Below, one piece after another: positions 1 to 10,620 of a DNA stretch of 64,000 nucleotides. The stretch lies in contig VTFK01000045.1 in NCBI GenBank assembly GCA_009617715.1, positions 310,001 through 374,000 of the forward strand, read 5' to 3'. Positions within the stretch are counted from its first letter, which is position 1. The number at the start of each line of letters is the position of its first letter. The notes below the pieces were generated by a model. That model had not been told where the DNA came from. It was given only the letters and a program-made list of their open reading frames with translations, and made no database searches. This stretch comes from Plectrocnemia conspersa (taxonomy: Eukaryota > Arthropoda > Insecta > Trichoptera > Polycentropodidae). Both the position numbers and the translations under genes were made by a program.

Positions 1-648
1 TAAATGCGATGAGTTATTACGTACTGACTTAGTAAACAGTTGGATACATACTTCTAACATATATAATAATTAAAACTTAACTTGTAATACCATAGACAGC
101 TCTGTGTTATACAAATATAATTACAATATTACGATACAAAATAATAATGAAGAGATGCAAATCTACACACGTGTTTATCTTTTTATTTATAAATATAGCA
201 CCCCCTACTAATTGTAATACAATAAAAATTACACTTAAGTTTAAATTTATAAGCAGTGAACACCACTTTTGGTGTCCCAGTTGCTACAAATTTCACATGT
301 AAAAAATCTGTTCTATAAAACATTACATCTCGTTGCGTATATGCCTAAGTAAGATTAATTCCTCTTACCATGCTTTATTTAAATATATTTGACGAGACTT
401 TTTAATGATGTAGGCAGTTTTAACATACAATAATATCGATAAAATATTTTTTATCAGAAAATTTTTATTGATAAATCTTGGCATAGAATTCCTAGTACGT
501 GTAATTCTTAACATGTGGTGCTAGCAAATGATTATTGTTAAAGATTTTTTTTTTTCAATATTTCTGAGCAAGTTAAATTAAAATCTTTATATACATTGAA
601 TATAATGTATACATGCAGATTTTTTGTAGGAGTTACACAACCGAGATC

Positions 649-650
<2 letters not shown>
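1..650. other. AT-rich noncoding stretch
   Basis: Low-complexity, AT-rich sequence with frequent stops in all frames. I see no motif, repeat or coding signal that I can support. Confidence 0.6.

Positions 651-699
<49 letters not shown>
651..699. repeat. (TG)n microsatellite
   Basis: An uninterrupted run of about 24 TG units. On the minus strand it gives a Thr-His run inside a 64-codon open frame, which is an artefact of the repeat and not a protein. It is the longest perfect simple repeat in the window and is likely to be length-polymorphic. Confidence 0.97.
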
Positions 700-702
<3 letters not shown>

Positions 703-985
703 CCGCGAACGCGAATGGACCGCTAAGTATGATATGTGAACAAGTGCGCTGGGAATTATAGAGCGCCGTTTCCGCGCTCATTGAAAATTATGTTCGCGGC
801 TTTTCCAGCCGTATCCACTTCGGAAAACAAATTGTAAATCACACTCGGCTGAGGTGAGTCGATAAATTTTACAATTTTAAAACTAAGTTTTTGGCTCGAT
901 ACCGCCCGCGTAATATATTACGTGAACGGGATGGACGCAAAGGTATAATAACATCGTACCGATTTCGAAAAGCCACTTCGAAACT
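700..985. other. GC-richer island next to the microsatellite
   Basis: Directly after the TG repeat the sequence becomes clearly richer in GC and CpG (for example gaccgcgaacgcgaatgg and cgttatcgcgct-like words) before returning to AT-rich sequence. No open frame or known element is recognisable. It may be a small regulatory element. Confidence 0.3.
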
Positions 986-3900
986 ATCATATATATTATA
1001 ATAACATATTAACGCATTTAAAAAATCAGAATAATCGATTTGAAAATATGATGATCTGACAATTCATTCATCCTAAAGTAAAACTTAATAGGTTGTTGAA
1101 AAAGTTCTCAATATCAAATTTAAAAGCTTTGCCATAAAATATGCAAATTTGTTGTATAACTATTTTTAAAAAAATATCAGATGTTGGACTCCTTGAGAAA
1201 TTCTAAAAGAAGTGAAATATTTTCTCGACAATCGGCCGCCATAGGTTAAGAGCTGTTTACGATCGCTCAAATAACCGAAGTAGCCGGGATATTAATATAA
1301 TACAAACGTAATTTTGCTTATTGATTGATTAAAAAAGGATGGCTGTCTTTTTAATCAATTCGGAAATGGCGACCTCCAGTTGCGCGTTTTAATTTTCCGT
1401 TATGAAATTTTCATATTATTAATTTTGAATATTACGTAAAAATTTTTTTAATGCCTGAAAACCACAATTCAAGTGAAAATCAAAAAGCGAATATTTTTTG
1501 ATAAAACAACAATCTTAATTTTTAAAAAATTTACTTATATAATAACTTTACTTCTTAAATACATTTTCATGTTAATGATTACTAATTTGAATACATTATC
1601 AAGAAAAAGTAGTTACAACTAATGAAAGGAAACTAAGAACCTGTTTGTGTCAAAAACATAATGTTTTTAAATTAGCTCTTATAGATTCGCATTTTTAAAA
1701 TATATAAATCATTTATTTGACACGCTTTTCTGATTAATTCTGTTCATAGATAGCATTACAATTAGCAAAAAATTTTGTAGAGACTCATGCATAATAACAA
1801 TAGTCAGGAGAAACTGCGAACGCGTGTCTGAAATTCCGCGAGCGATACCCGCGAACCTAGCAGCCGTCGAGAAGTGCGCCCGCATTCTAACGATCCTTTT
1901 CAACGAACGGAGTAGGGATAAATTTCACTACATCCAACAAAAATAGATTTGATCGCATTTCGAAAACTTAACTGATAAATAAAGCATATGTATATTTTGA
2001 ATCATCAATGATAAAAATATTCTGGATATACGCAATTTTTTGACATGCTTTACGGTTTTCATTTTAAACTGTCTAATTAATTATTATATTGTGTTATAAG
2101 GAGGATAAATAAGTATTATAAAACATCAAATAAACATCGAATTATTTTGGTTGGTATTTGGCTTTTTTTAAAAAAAGCTTTTTATAGACCCTTACTTAAG
2201 TTTGAACGCAAATGCGGCTTTGGTTGACCAGTTTTACTTTAAATTTATAAATAAAACATACGTCAATGTTTTATTTTTATTTTGGATATTTCTCTCAAGT
2301 ATTACAAAATATAATAACACGAGGGATCAGTAGTATCGTCAAATCTTATAAGAACCCTAATATTTTTTTCTTTCGGAATTAATTATATATATAATTATTC
2401 AATTATTACAGATTAGATTTTTCTTATTATTTTTTTACGAATGAGTACTGTAATGAATAATCTGTATTTCTATTGATTGTCAGCTGTTATAATATTTCAT
2501 AATTTATTAAATAAATGTTATTTATCTCAGTCTGGTTTCTTATTTTTTCTATATGTTGATTGTATTTACCCCCATTACAGCAATAGAATTAAATATATCC
2601 ATTTATTAAAATAATTGTGTTTCTACAATGATTATATATAAAATATTTATGATTTTTAAATATATTTTTAGCATTTTTAAAAAGTGAAATATCAATTTCA
2701 CTAGTAAGTACATTTTCCTATTACATACATGTTTTATATATATATTATTAACCTTGAAGGATATTTCACTAAAATGATATACAATAAACGTATTTATTCG
2801 ACGAATGCATTTTTAACGCGATGCATCCGAATAAACGGCAAAGTTCGTAGATAAAATTCGGCGAAAACCGGTTCAAACGAGTTCAAAGCGCAAACTGTCA
2901 TATTGAAAAATCTGATCCAAACGAATATTCACTCAATCGAATATATAGAGCTGATACGATTTTCATAATCCCTTAAAATTAAATAATACATTTTGCGTGT
3001 TATTTATAAATGCAAATATTTAACTTTTTGCTTATCTCTGTGGTTTATTTTTACTTGCAATTATAAATTCGAATTTAAATTGATTCAGTAAACTAAATTC
3101 TAGGCACAATTACGCAATATAATTGAATTAAAATACTAATTTTCCCGGCAATGTATCTCCATTGTTGAAAGACAGACCCGAATCTAAATTTGGTTGTCGG
3201 CCATTGTAGTATCTTATAAGAACAATGGTGAACTAACAACTGCCTTCACGAGAACATTACGGTGATGCGAAATTAATTTCACGACTGACTTTGTGTATGT
3301 ATTACATACATAGTAAAACATACTGTACGTGATGGTAATAAATATTTTAAAATAATGCAAATCATTATATTATTATATATTAATATATATTTTATTATTG
3401 AAAAAACATTATCTTTGTGACTGGGTCCTTATAAGTGTAATACATACACTTATATGCTACACTCTATACGTATAATAATAACCTGAGAGAATATTCCTTC
3501 AAATTTAAACACGAAAGCTCTTAATCTACGCCTAGAGCGTACCTGTACGTAAATACGGATGAACGCACACCGGTCAGGGATATTGAAACGTTTTATGCCT
3601 ACTAAAATTCTGATCTACCATCTTTGTAATAATTTATCGTCTAATCATAATTTATAAGACGTAAAATTTAAATCATGCATAATACATAAAGTTGAGAGAA
3701 TTTTGCTAAGAATATATTATAGGGAAAAAATAAAATATAATATGTACGTAAAAAACATTTTAAATAAAAATGTTGAGCATAAATTTAAATTTTATATAGG
3801 CTGTAAAGCTTTCTCAATCTTTGATTTGGTTTAATTAAATCCAAAAGAAACGTTGCTGAATATATGTTTCTACTTAAGTTGTATGTATTGGTTCAAGTGT

Positions 3901-4600
3901 GTAAAATAATCTTAATATGCACATAAAATTTAATACCTATTCATAGTGGCAAATTAAATTAGTTTCATAGTATTTTTTTTTTTTTAATACTAGTTAAAAA
4001 ATATTTTATAAGTGAGATTATATAGTAATATTAAAAGTTACATATAGGTATATTCATGGTGTTTATAATATAATATAAATATGTACATTTTATAAGGGAA
4101 CAGCTGCAAAAATAGGTCAAAACACAAGATAATCATTGTCGTTTCATGCTCAATTTATGCAAAATACTTTTCTTCAATGATTTTGGGATCTCGTTTACAC
4201 GCGCTCAGATTGCTTCAATATATTTTTCTGAAGACGACCTTTCCCAAATATCTTTTCGCAGTTTCTCAATAGTAATATAAAACTACGATTATTCAAATAC
4301 AATATTACAAACAATGTAATGAATTTAACTTTAAACTATATATGATAATGTATTATTATAGTTCATTTTATTTCAAAGAAAAATTAAAAATCCATGGTAT
4401 CTATAAAATTATTGTATATTTATTTGAAATATTTTATTCTTTATAAAAAGTTATATTTATTTTAGGACTATATTTATAATTTGCTAAACATTTTTTCATG
4501 TCTGAGTGATAAGGTTTTGTTTGAGGTGCAATTCAACTGCTTATTATAAAATATTTATTGAAAACGTAATTTAGTTGCTGCGATAAAAAAAATATATTAT
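986..4600. other. AT-rich noncoding stretch
   Basis: Mostly AT-rich sequence without coding signal. A short CpG-containing patch lies at about 1805-1910, and a 64-codon minus-strand open frame over it has no recognisable similarity. Poly-T and TA runs are scattered. I see no transposon remnant here. Confidence 0.55.
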
Positions 4601-4604
4601 TACC

Positions 4605-5015
4605 CGCAAGCAAAATGCGCGGAGCTCGGAAAATGTTGTCATGAAGCTCAGTCTCCGTCCTCGAAGATGCTAATATCTATATAACGGGGCGAAGACTCTG
4701 TGTACATCCAGAGTGTTCGGGCACCCTGCTGTCAGCTTAGGTTAGTGCTGTGACTTTGTCTCTAGGCGGTGGATGGAAAGTCTGCGGCACCCTGATTTTA
4801 CAGGCTTGCCGATAAAGTCTTTCAGGGCCACGTCTACAGGCAAGATTCAGACACATCTGTTGCTTAAATCTAGTTTGGCCCGAACTGTTTACAGCTGAAG
4901 TTTGAAGACGGTGAGTCTTGGCATTGGTTGCGATAGCATGCTCTAAGTGGCTCGTGTCTCTATGGATGGGAAGTCACAGGCTTTCTGCACTCTTGCAAAG
5001 CATCTTAACGTGTGA
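4605..5015. other. Unclassified GC-richer block, possible old repeat
   Basis: About 400 bases of complex, balanced-composition sequence with sharp edges against AT-rich flanks. It has no long open frame and no motif of a family I can name. The sharp boundaries suggest an inserted element, for example the untranslated part of a LINE, or a short noncoding element. It shares the 11-mer aggttagtgct with the block at 42500-42800, which is too little to prove common origin. Confidence 0.3.
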
Positions 5016-5694
5016 CTGACTTTTTAAAGTTTTTAATTATAATTTTAGATTAAAATTAATCAACCAGGATACATTAAATTATATGACTCGCTGAGGATTA
5101 AAAAACCTTACATGTTGATAGTAATAATTTCACAAATTTAAATAATAAAACAGATAATTTTATTTAATAAATAAAAAAACATTAAAAGCTTAAACACTTA
5201 AGTTATAGTTTTACAATTAAATATTTGATGAGCCGAGAAAATTACCTGGCGGCAATATCGAGTAATAACTATGAGCGTATGAGGTGTATACGATTATCAG
5301 GCGTTTTATATTTAGATAAATTATAAATTAGGCAGGTGATAAACGGTGTTAAATGCTGTACTTTTTTAATATCAAAATTGTTGAAATAAAGTTAGCTTGT
5401 TAAGTGCATCATTGTTCATGAATGATTTAACTACTAAAAGATTATTTTAAACGCGAAAAGATTATTATTTAAATATTTAATTATACTAGGATACAGTGGA
5501 TCTGTCCTAATCCACTAGTAGATATTATAGAAACAGACCATTTATTCCTATCTCTATTCGCAAAAGACATTCTATGATTATCATTCATATTTTTAATTTG
5601 CTTTTATTTCATTTACAACCAAGTGCCTAAAACTAATTATATGAAGCTCATAAATGTATGTATATACGTAACATCTACGACGAATGGATCAACA
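5016..5694. other. AT-rich noncoding stretch
   Basis: AT-rich sequence with stops in every frame; nothing recognisable. Confidence 0.55.
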
Positions 5695-6215
5695 CACGAG
5701 TTGGTCTTTTCTGGTTCCGACACAACGTCGGGCTAACGACTCAAGTCGTAATTTCTCTTAATTCGTAATTTCTTAGTAGTTAGGCACCTGAAGAAGGTAA
5801 GAAGAAGACATCACAACCGCCCCACTTATCCACCCACCCACCTCTTGTCTATATATTAACCCGACCTTCTCTTCTCTCGCAATGTTTAACGTCAAATAAA
5901 ATGTCCATAAGAGAGCTGAGCAGTCTCAGCGTTGCCGACTGCTCGTTTTAATATAATATCCAATATACGTAAGAGACATTCTTCTAATATAATTATTGTC
6001 TCAAGTCAGTTATTTACATCATACGGAGGACGACATCAATCGGCTCGAATGGAAAATCTCGCACGTAGTCAGTAAATTTGCGCCGACTTTGCGAAAATTT
6101 CATACGTTATTGTTTTTCCTACGCACGTATTCGCGCACACGCGTGAGTGTTGATATAGGTACGAAAGAGTGTCGGTGTAATATGCTATATTTTTTATTTA
6201 TTTCGATATCGAGAG
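5695..6215. other. Candidate regulatory island
   Basis: A GC-richer block containing a C-rich pyrimidine tract (about 5818-5850, cccacttatccacccaccca) and CpG-containing words around 6040-6180. A 76-codon plus-strand open frame covers 5996-6226, but it begins at TTG, shows no domain and is probably chance. The block is one of a series of similar islands and may be a conserved noncoding element. Confidence 0.3.
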
Positions 6216-8072
6216 TCGTTTATTAAATGTTAATGCTTCTGTATATAAACTCGCTTTATAGTGACTTTACCATTTGTAAAATAATAACACTTTTCCTATT
6301 AAACATTTCTTTAAAACTGTAATTATTTATTTACACCTAATAATACATACATATATGTTATCATAATACATTATTTTATTAGCCCTTATGCTCATGCTTA
6401 AGCACCGTTGTTCTCTAACTCTATTTTTTTCGTTTCTCGACCATATTAAGTGCAGCATTAAACCATTAAATTTCTTGGATCTGTTTTTTTTTAGCACGCT
6501 CAATCTGTTTACGCCTTAATACATCACCATAAGCATCATAGTCTTTGCCTTATCAAAGTTTATATCTTAATTATTATTTTCTCTATGAGTCATACAGCAC
6601 CAGTCGCTAATGCAGAGCGTTCTTTGATAATTTTGTATTTCATCTATCTAACGCAATTTGTATTATCTTGCTCTCAGACTTAATTAAATTCCGATAAGAA
6701 TGTTAATCGCTTTGCAAGTTTAGATTAATCCATGCGAGACAGATTTGCGGTCTTTCTACGACGTTGTATTTTAATATACTTTGCGATCATCGTCGTATGT
6801 AGGCTCAAATCTTTTTCAGGATTATCTAACAATAGTTTGGAGCTACTTAGAATCGCTGGTGCTTAGTTTTTACGTCTCACACCTGTATGTCTCACACCAG
6901 GACTGATTCCACAAGATTTTTCTATAATCGTCTTTTAGTTATTCTGGGTAAACAGGTGCTTTTGAAGTGTTTATGAGTATGAAGACCTTGTCAATCTCAG
7001 AGCTGACATAACATTTTTGTTGATGAAACATCGTCTTGATTTACTCTAGTTTTTATTTTCTCTACCAATTTAATATGCTTAAGTTTTTAAAAGATCTTTG
7101 TTATATATTCCCAATTAGCTTAAAACCGTACGCACTAGTTAAAATAGCTATATGGTCAGTTAACATTGGGTATTTTTTAATTTTGATACATCGTTAGAAT
7201 ACAAGATGAAGAGTAACCCCCCAAAAACATTGAATCTTGTCTTGGGCATTGATACCTGAGTATGTGTTTTGTTATATTTATATTGGACTCCACATTATAA
7301 TATTTAAATAAAATTGCGCTCTAAAATTTACGATGGCAAAGTTTTTCCAAGTAAAATGTCATTTTAAATGATTTTTTTTTTAAATTTCAGATACAGTCAT
7401 TTAAATAATTTTTAAAGTGATACGTGATTTATTAGATATCCATTAATGTCAAGATTATGTTTAATTTAATTTTGTATATTTTTACGCAAAAGTACTGATG
7501 ATAATATAATTTAGATAATAGTATAATTTTAAATGTACGTATGTTTAATTGTAGAAAAGTCATTTTTCAGTTGTAAATTTTAAATTGTAAGCACTTTATT
7601 TAAAACGCAATATATATCAGCGCCATTATCTTGTGGTGTTAAAAATTTTTAGCACTGTTTTTAATTTGATTTAATCTGCTGAACAGCTTAGCACTATACT
7701 ATAAAGAGATAATATTTTAATAATAACAAAACATAATTAAAAAAAATACAATGAGTTCACATATATTATAGCTTAAAACTTTGTTTAATATGGTTAGTGG
7801 TTTGTTCTTTACGAGCGAATAATACGAAATTAAAAATTACCCTATGGCAAAGGTGGATGACTCAAGTAGTAAAATATTAAAATAAAATAATCTGACGTAT
7901 AACTTTAATAAAATAGTAGTTCTCATTTTGCTACGTAGACAATTCTGCTTCTACAATATTTATATTCAACAAATTAATACAATTCATGAATAAGATTCTT
8001 AGAATTTCCACTTAAAATTTATTAATATTACAAAGCAAACAATCGCACGGTTGTACGATTCTAAATGCATTT
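6216..8072. other. AT-rich noncoding stretch
   Basis: No coding signal or recognisable element. Between about 6400 and 7000 the sequence is slightly more complex than the flanks, but I could not read it as any known family in either direction. Confidence 0.5.
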
Positions 8073-8160
8073 GCATTTTAATTATTATTATATTTTAGTA
8101 CGCATTTTAATTATTAATTTATTATTATATTTTAGTACGCATTTTAATAATTAAATTATA
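8073..8160. repeat. Short tandem duplication, AT-rich
   Basis: The phrase gcattttaattatta...tattttagtac occurs twice in a row, followed by a third partial start (gcattttaataatt). Unit starts are at 8073, 8102 and 8139, so the spacing is 29 and then 37 bases. The difference is an indel in the AT-rich centre of the unit. Confidence 0.8.
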
Positions 8161-8980
8161 TTATTTATCTAACATCTATTTATAATTCTCATTTCGAATG
8201 CGGCACATCAAAAAACCGATAATTATTTGAAAATCAGATATGCACAATCCGCTTTACAATAATTAAACTCGAACTGTTTGTAATTGCGATCGATTCTTAA
8301 TTTCGTTTTGCGTGTTCCCTGATTTTGGTTAATTACCCAAATTAATAAATATGATTTACCACCGTTAATTATTTGTATTTGCAATGTGATGGTTCCATAT
8401 TTTGGTTTGGCGCCTAGCCAAAATTACTAGCACTAATGCGTGTTTTTTAAAATATTAATATACATTAATATTAATATAAAATTAACACTGGTCTAGGCAT
8501 ATTTTAAATATATTATTTTCAATAAAGCTGTTTATAAATATAATATTACTGTATAATATAATAAATGGCGAACTTTAATGCAATATTTCAAAAACGTAAT
8601 TGAATTTAAAAACACAATCAAAAAAATCTGTCAGAATAATAATTTATTTCGAATTATTTCATAATTATGCTAATATACCTTTTTTTTTTTTAATAAAAAA
8701 ATATTTTTTAAATAATTTATTATTTTTCCATTTTTAAATGAGTATGTATGTTATAATAAATACATATTATATATATTTTAGCAAATTTATAAAAATGGCG
8801 CTGGATTGTTGTACTAGGACTTAATTTAATATTAATTTTTTTAGTTTATCAGGTGAAAAGAATATTTCCTTTGAACTCAATAATTGATAAAATAGATTAT
8901 TTCTGTTATTATATTGCTCACACAATTTTTAAACTACTGTCATTACTAGATATATAACCATAGTAGCCAGGGCTTTTCAG
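8161..8980. other. AT-rich noncoding stretch
   Basis: AT-rich sequence with poly-A and poly-T runs; nothing recognisable before the hAT relic. Confidence 0.5.
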
Positions 8981-8981
8981 C

Positions 8982-9045
8982 CAGGGCTTTCAAAGAAAAT
9001 GCAGGACCATGGCATAAAATATTTTGTAGTCCTTTTAAAACTTAA
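8982..9045. mobile_element. Probable downstream end of the hAT relic
   Basis: The word cagggctttcaaag begins at 8982, and CAGGG is a common start of hAT terminal inverted repeats. It is followed by a GC-richer stretch (gcaggacc, then ataaaatattttgtag) before the transposase relic. I could not find a matching 8-base target duplication, so the exact border is inferred. Confidence 0.35.
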
Positions 9046-9860
9046 ACAAATGTAAAGAAGACAAAATCAATTGTACAAAATATATTTTTCCAAAGTTTGC
9101 TTGTCAATCAATTGAAAGGCTCGTCAAATCGATTTCATTTAAAGCAGATCGCAAAGACTTTGAATTTAGAGCCAAAGATTTTACTACTTATAGCCTTGTT
9201 GATCATCTTGTTTTTGAAATGTTATGTAAGAAATAGAGTGTCTAATGATGTTTTAAAATCTTTTTTGACTTCCAATAATAAAAATTGCTGGACAGTACCA
9301 AAGAAAGTTATTACTGCATTGCAAGATTCTGCTGAATATATTCCAGCAAGATTTAAAGTATGGTTTCCACAACCAGAAAATGTACGATTGCTAATTTTAT
9401 GCAAAAAAAAACAGTTTTCACACCATTATACTTTCCTACCATATTGGCTCCATTATCGTTGCCTTGTCCCACACAGTTTTTAAAATACTATTTCTAAAAA
9501 AAACTTAAAAAAATCAGAGAGTAAATTATCAAATCATATAAATCGTTCTTCAATTGAAAATTATTATTCACTAAACTTTGCGTAACGAATAATTAATGAA
9601 ATTGGTTCCTTGTGATATGAATCTGGAATTATATCAACAGTAATAGCAAATATTCAAAGTTCCCTTAACTTCCTCAACGATCGCATTTTGACAAACGCAC
9701 TGCAAATATTAATAAACTTGTTTTGAATACTCGTCTCCTGGTATTTTTGTGCAGCTAGAACTTTTCGATTATATTTACTTAACATTTTAACTAATTGAAG
9801 AAAATTACTCATATTATTTCCAATTCGTGCATCAAGTCCAAAAACGCTAACTTTCAAAGA
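8982..9860 (-). pseudogene. hAT-type transposase relic (DUF4371/ZMYM1-like)
   Basis: Reading the minus strand from 9857 downwards recovers, across several frameshifts and stops, consecutive blocks of a hAT transposase. An N-terminal piece near 9857-9655 reads NFLQLVKMLSKYN then QETSIQNKFINIC. The block at 9650-9545 reads VDIIPDSYHKEP, SLIIRYAKFSE and SIEERF, matching the family pattern VDSTPDISHxEQxSLIxRY. The block at 9473-9421 reads QGNDNGANMVGKYNGVK, the well-known GQGYDNGANMxGKxxGVQ motif. After a frameshift, 9404-9222 reads SGCGNHTLNLAG and VITFFGTVQ, matching CGCHSLNLV and FFGxLQ. These are parts of the RNase H-like core of a DDE enzyme that cuts and rejoins DNA at element ends. The C-terminal dimerisation half is missing. 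The 128-codon plus-strand open frame at 9097-9483 is the antisense of this relic. Confidence 0.85.
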
Positions 9861-10045
9861 GAGAAAATACTATATTAAGATAGCGCTCTAGAAGCTTTTA
9901 CCAATGTATTGTTTGATCAAAAATTTCCCTTAAAATTAGCGTAAGCTCTTTTATGTGAATTTTTATAAATCCTAATTAACTATATGGGTAAAATAATTTT
10001 TGTGATTTGGTATAAATAATTATGATCGATCTTCATACGAATCAC

Positions 10046-10125
10046 CAAAATGAAGCCCCTAATATTTTGAGGCCTAAGGCAGCTGCTCTCTTTTGAGCCC
10101 TCGCCTTCCCCTCCCATCCGATAGA
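10046..10125. mobile_element. Probable upstream end of the hAT relic
   Basis: The words gaagcccctaatattttgag and gcctaaggcagctgc resemble the subterminal sequence typical of ZMYM1-like hAT elements, in which GGCCCC, AAAATTTTGAGG and CCTAGGCA-type words follow each other. It lies about 190 bases upstream of the first readable transposase block, as expected for the 5' side of a minus-strand element. No precise terminus is visible. Confidence 0.4.
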
Positions 10126-10278
10126 TCCAGATTGTAAATCTAAATCTCTTAAGAGCTGTACTACCAATTTTAAATTTTAAACGAGCTCGCACACTTAAAC
10201 GGTTATTAAACATTCATGCATGGTGCTAATTTCTTATCGGTCGTTGTCGAAAATTTCGCAACATTCTTCGAAAGTGAC

Positions 10279-10284
10279 CACGTG
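10279..10284. promoter_or_regulatory. E-box CACGTG
   Basis: Exact palindromic E-box in the context gaccacgtgtgt, the first of three in 216 bases. Confidence 0.5.
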
Positions 10285-10410
10285 TGTATGAACGCTCATG
10301 CTCTTTGTGTTAACGACCGCAACGGCTTCTCTGCGGTATTGTGCCCGGGCAGTTTTGGTCATGTTATCCTGTCATTTGACCCCCGGTCATGGGTCCGCAC
10401 TTTGCGTGAT

Positions 10411-10416
10411 CACGTG
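10411..10416. promoter_or_regulatory. E-box CACGTG
   Basis: Exact E-box in the context tgatcacgtgtatt. It shares eight flanking and core bases (atcacgtgt) with the site at 10489. Confidence 0.5.
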
Positions 10417-10488
10417 TATTAAACACGAGAACAACAACGTGATCTTTTTGTAGAAAAATTAAGGGATTTTTTCCACCCACCGCGGGAT

Positions 10489-10494
10489 CACGTG
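10489..10494. promoter_or_regulatory. E-box CACGTG
   Basis: Exact E-box in the context ggatcacgtgtcgcc, the third site of the cluster. Confidence 0.5.
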
Positions 10495-10620
10495 TCGCCT
10501 TTTGTCTGTCGCCGACAAAGGGAGACAATAACGACCCTTTCAATGAATCATTAGTTGTAACCGGGCCGCTTCTGGCCAACTGGCCACCGCTTCTCAAACT
10601 TTCGATTGTAATGTAAGGCT

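Larger units (their letters stand above)
10205..10620. promoter_or_regulatory. Regulatory island with three CACGTG E-boxes
   Basis: A GC-richer island with three exact CACGTG palindromes at 10279-10284, 10411-10416 and 10489-10494, each followed by T. Two sit in the same context, gatcacgtgt. CACGTG is bound by bHLH and bHLH-ZIP factors (Max/Myc, Clock/Cycle, Hairy/E(spl) class). Open frames on both strands (10216-10422 plus, 10364-10597 minus) have no domain and reflect the low frequency of stops in this composition. It may be an enhancer or a distal promoter. Confidence 0.45.

Noticed and set aside
587..781. Minus-strand frame with a Thr-His run
   Set aside because: The run is the translation of the TG microsatellite.
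5996..6226. 76-codon plus-strand frame
   Set aside because: Begins at TTG and shows no domain; lies in a GC-richer island where stops are rarer.
9097..9483. 128-codon plus-strand open frame, the longest in the window
   Set aside because: It is the antisense of the hAT transposase relic; the minus strand carries the family motifs in order.
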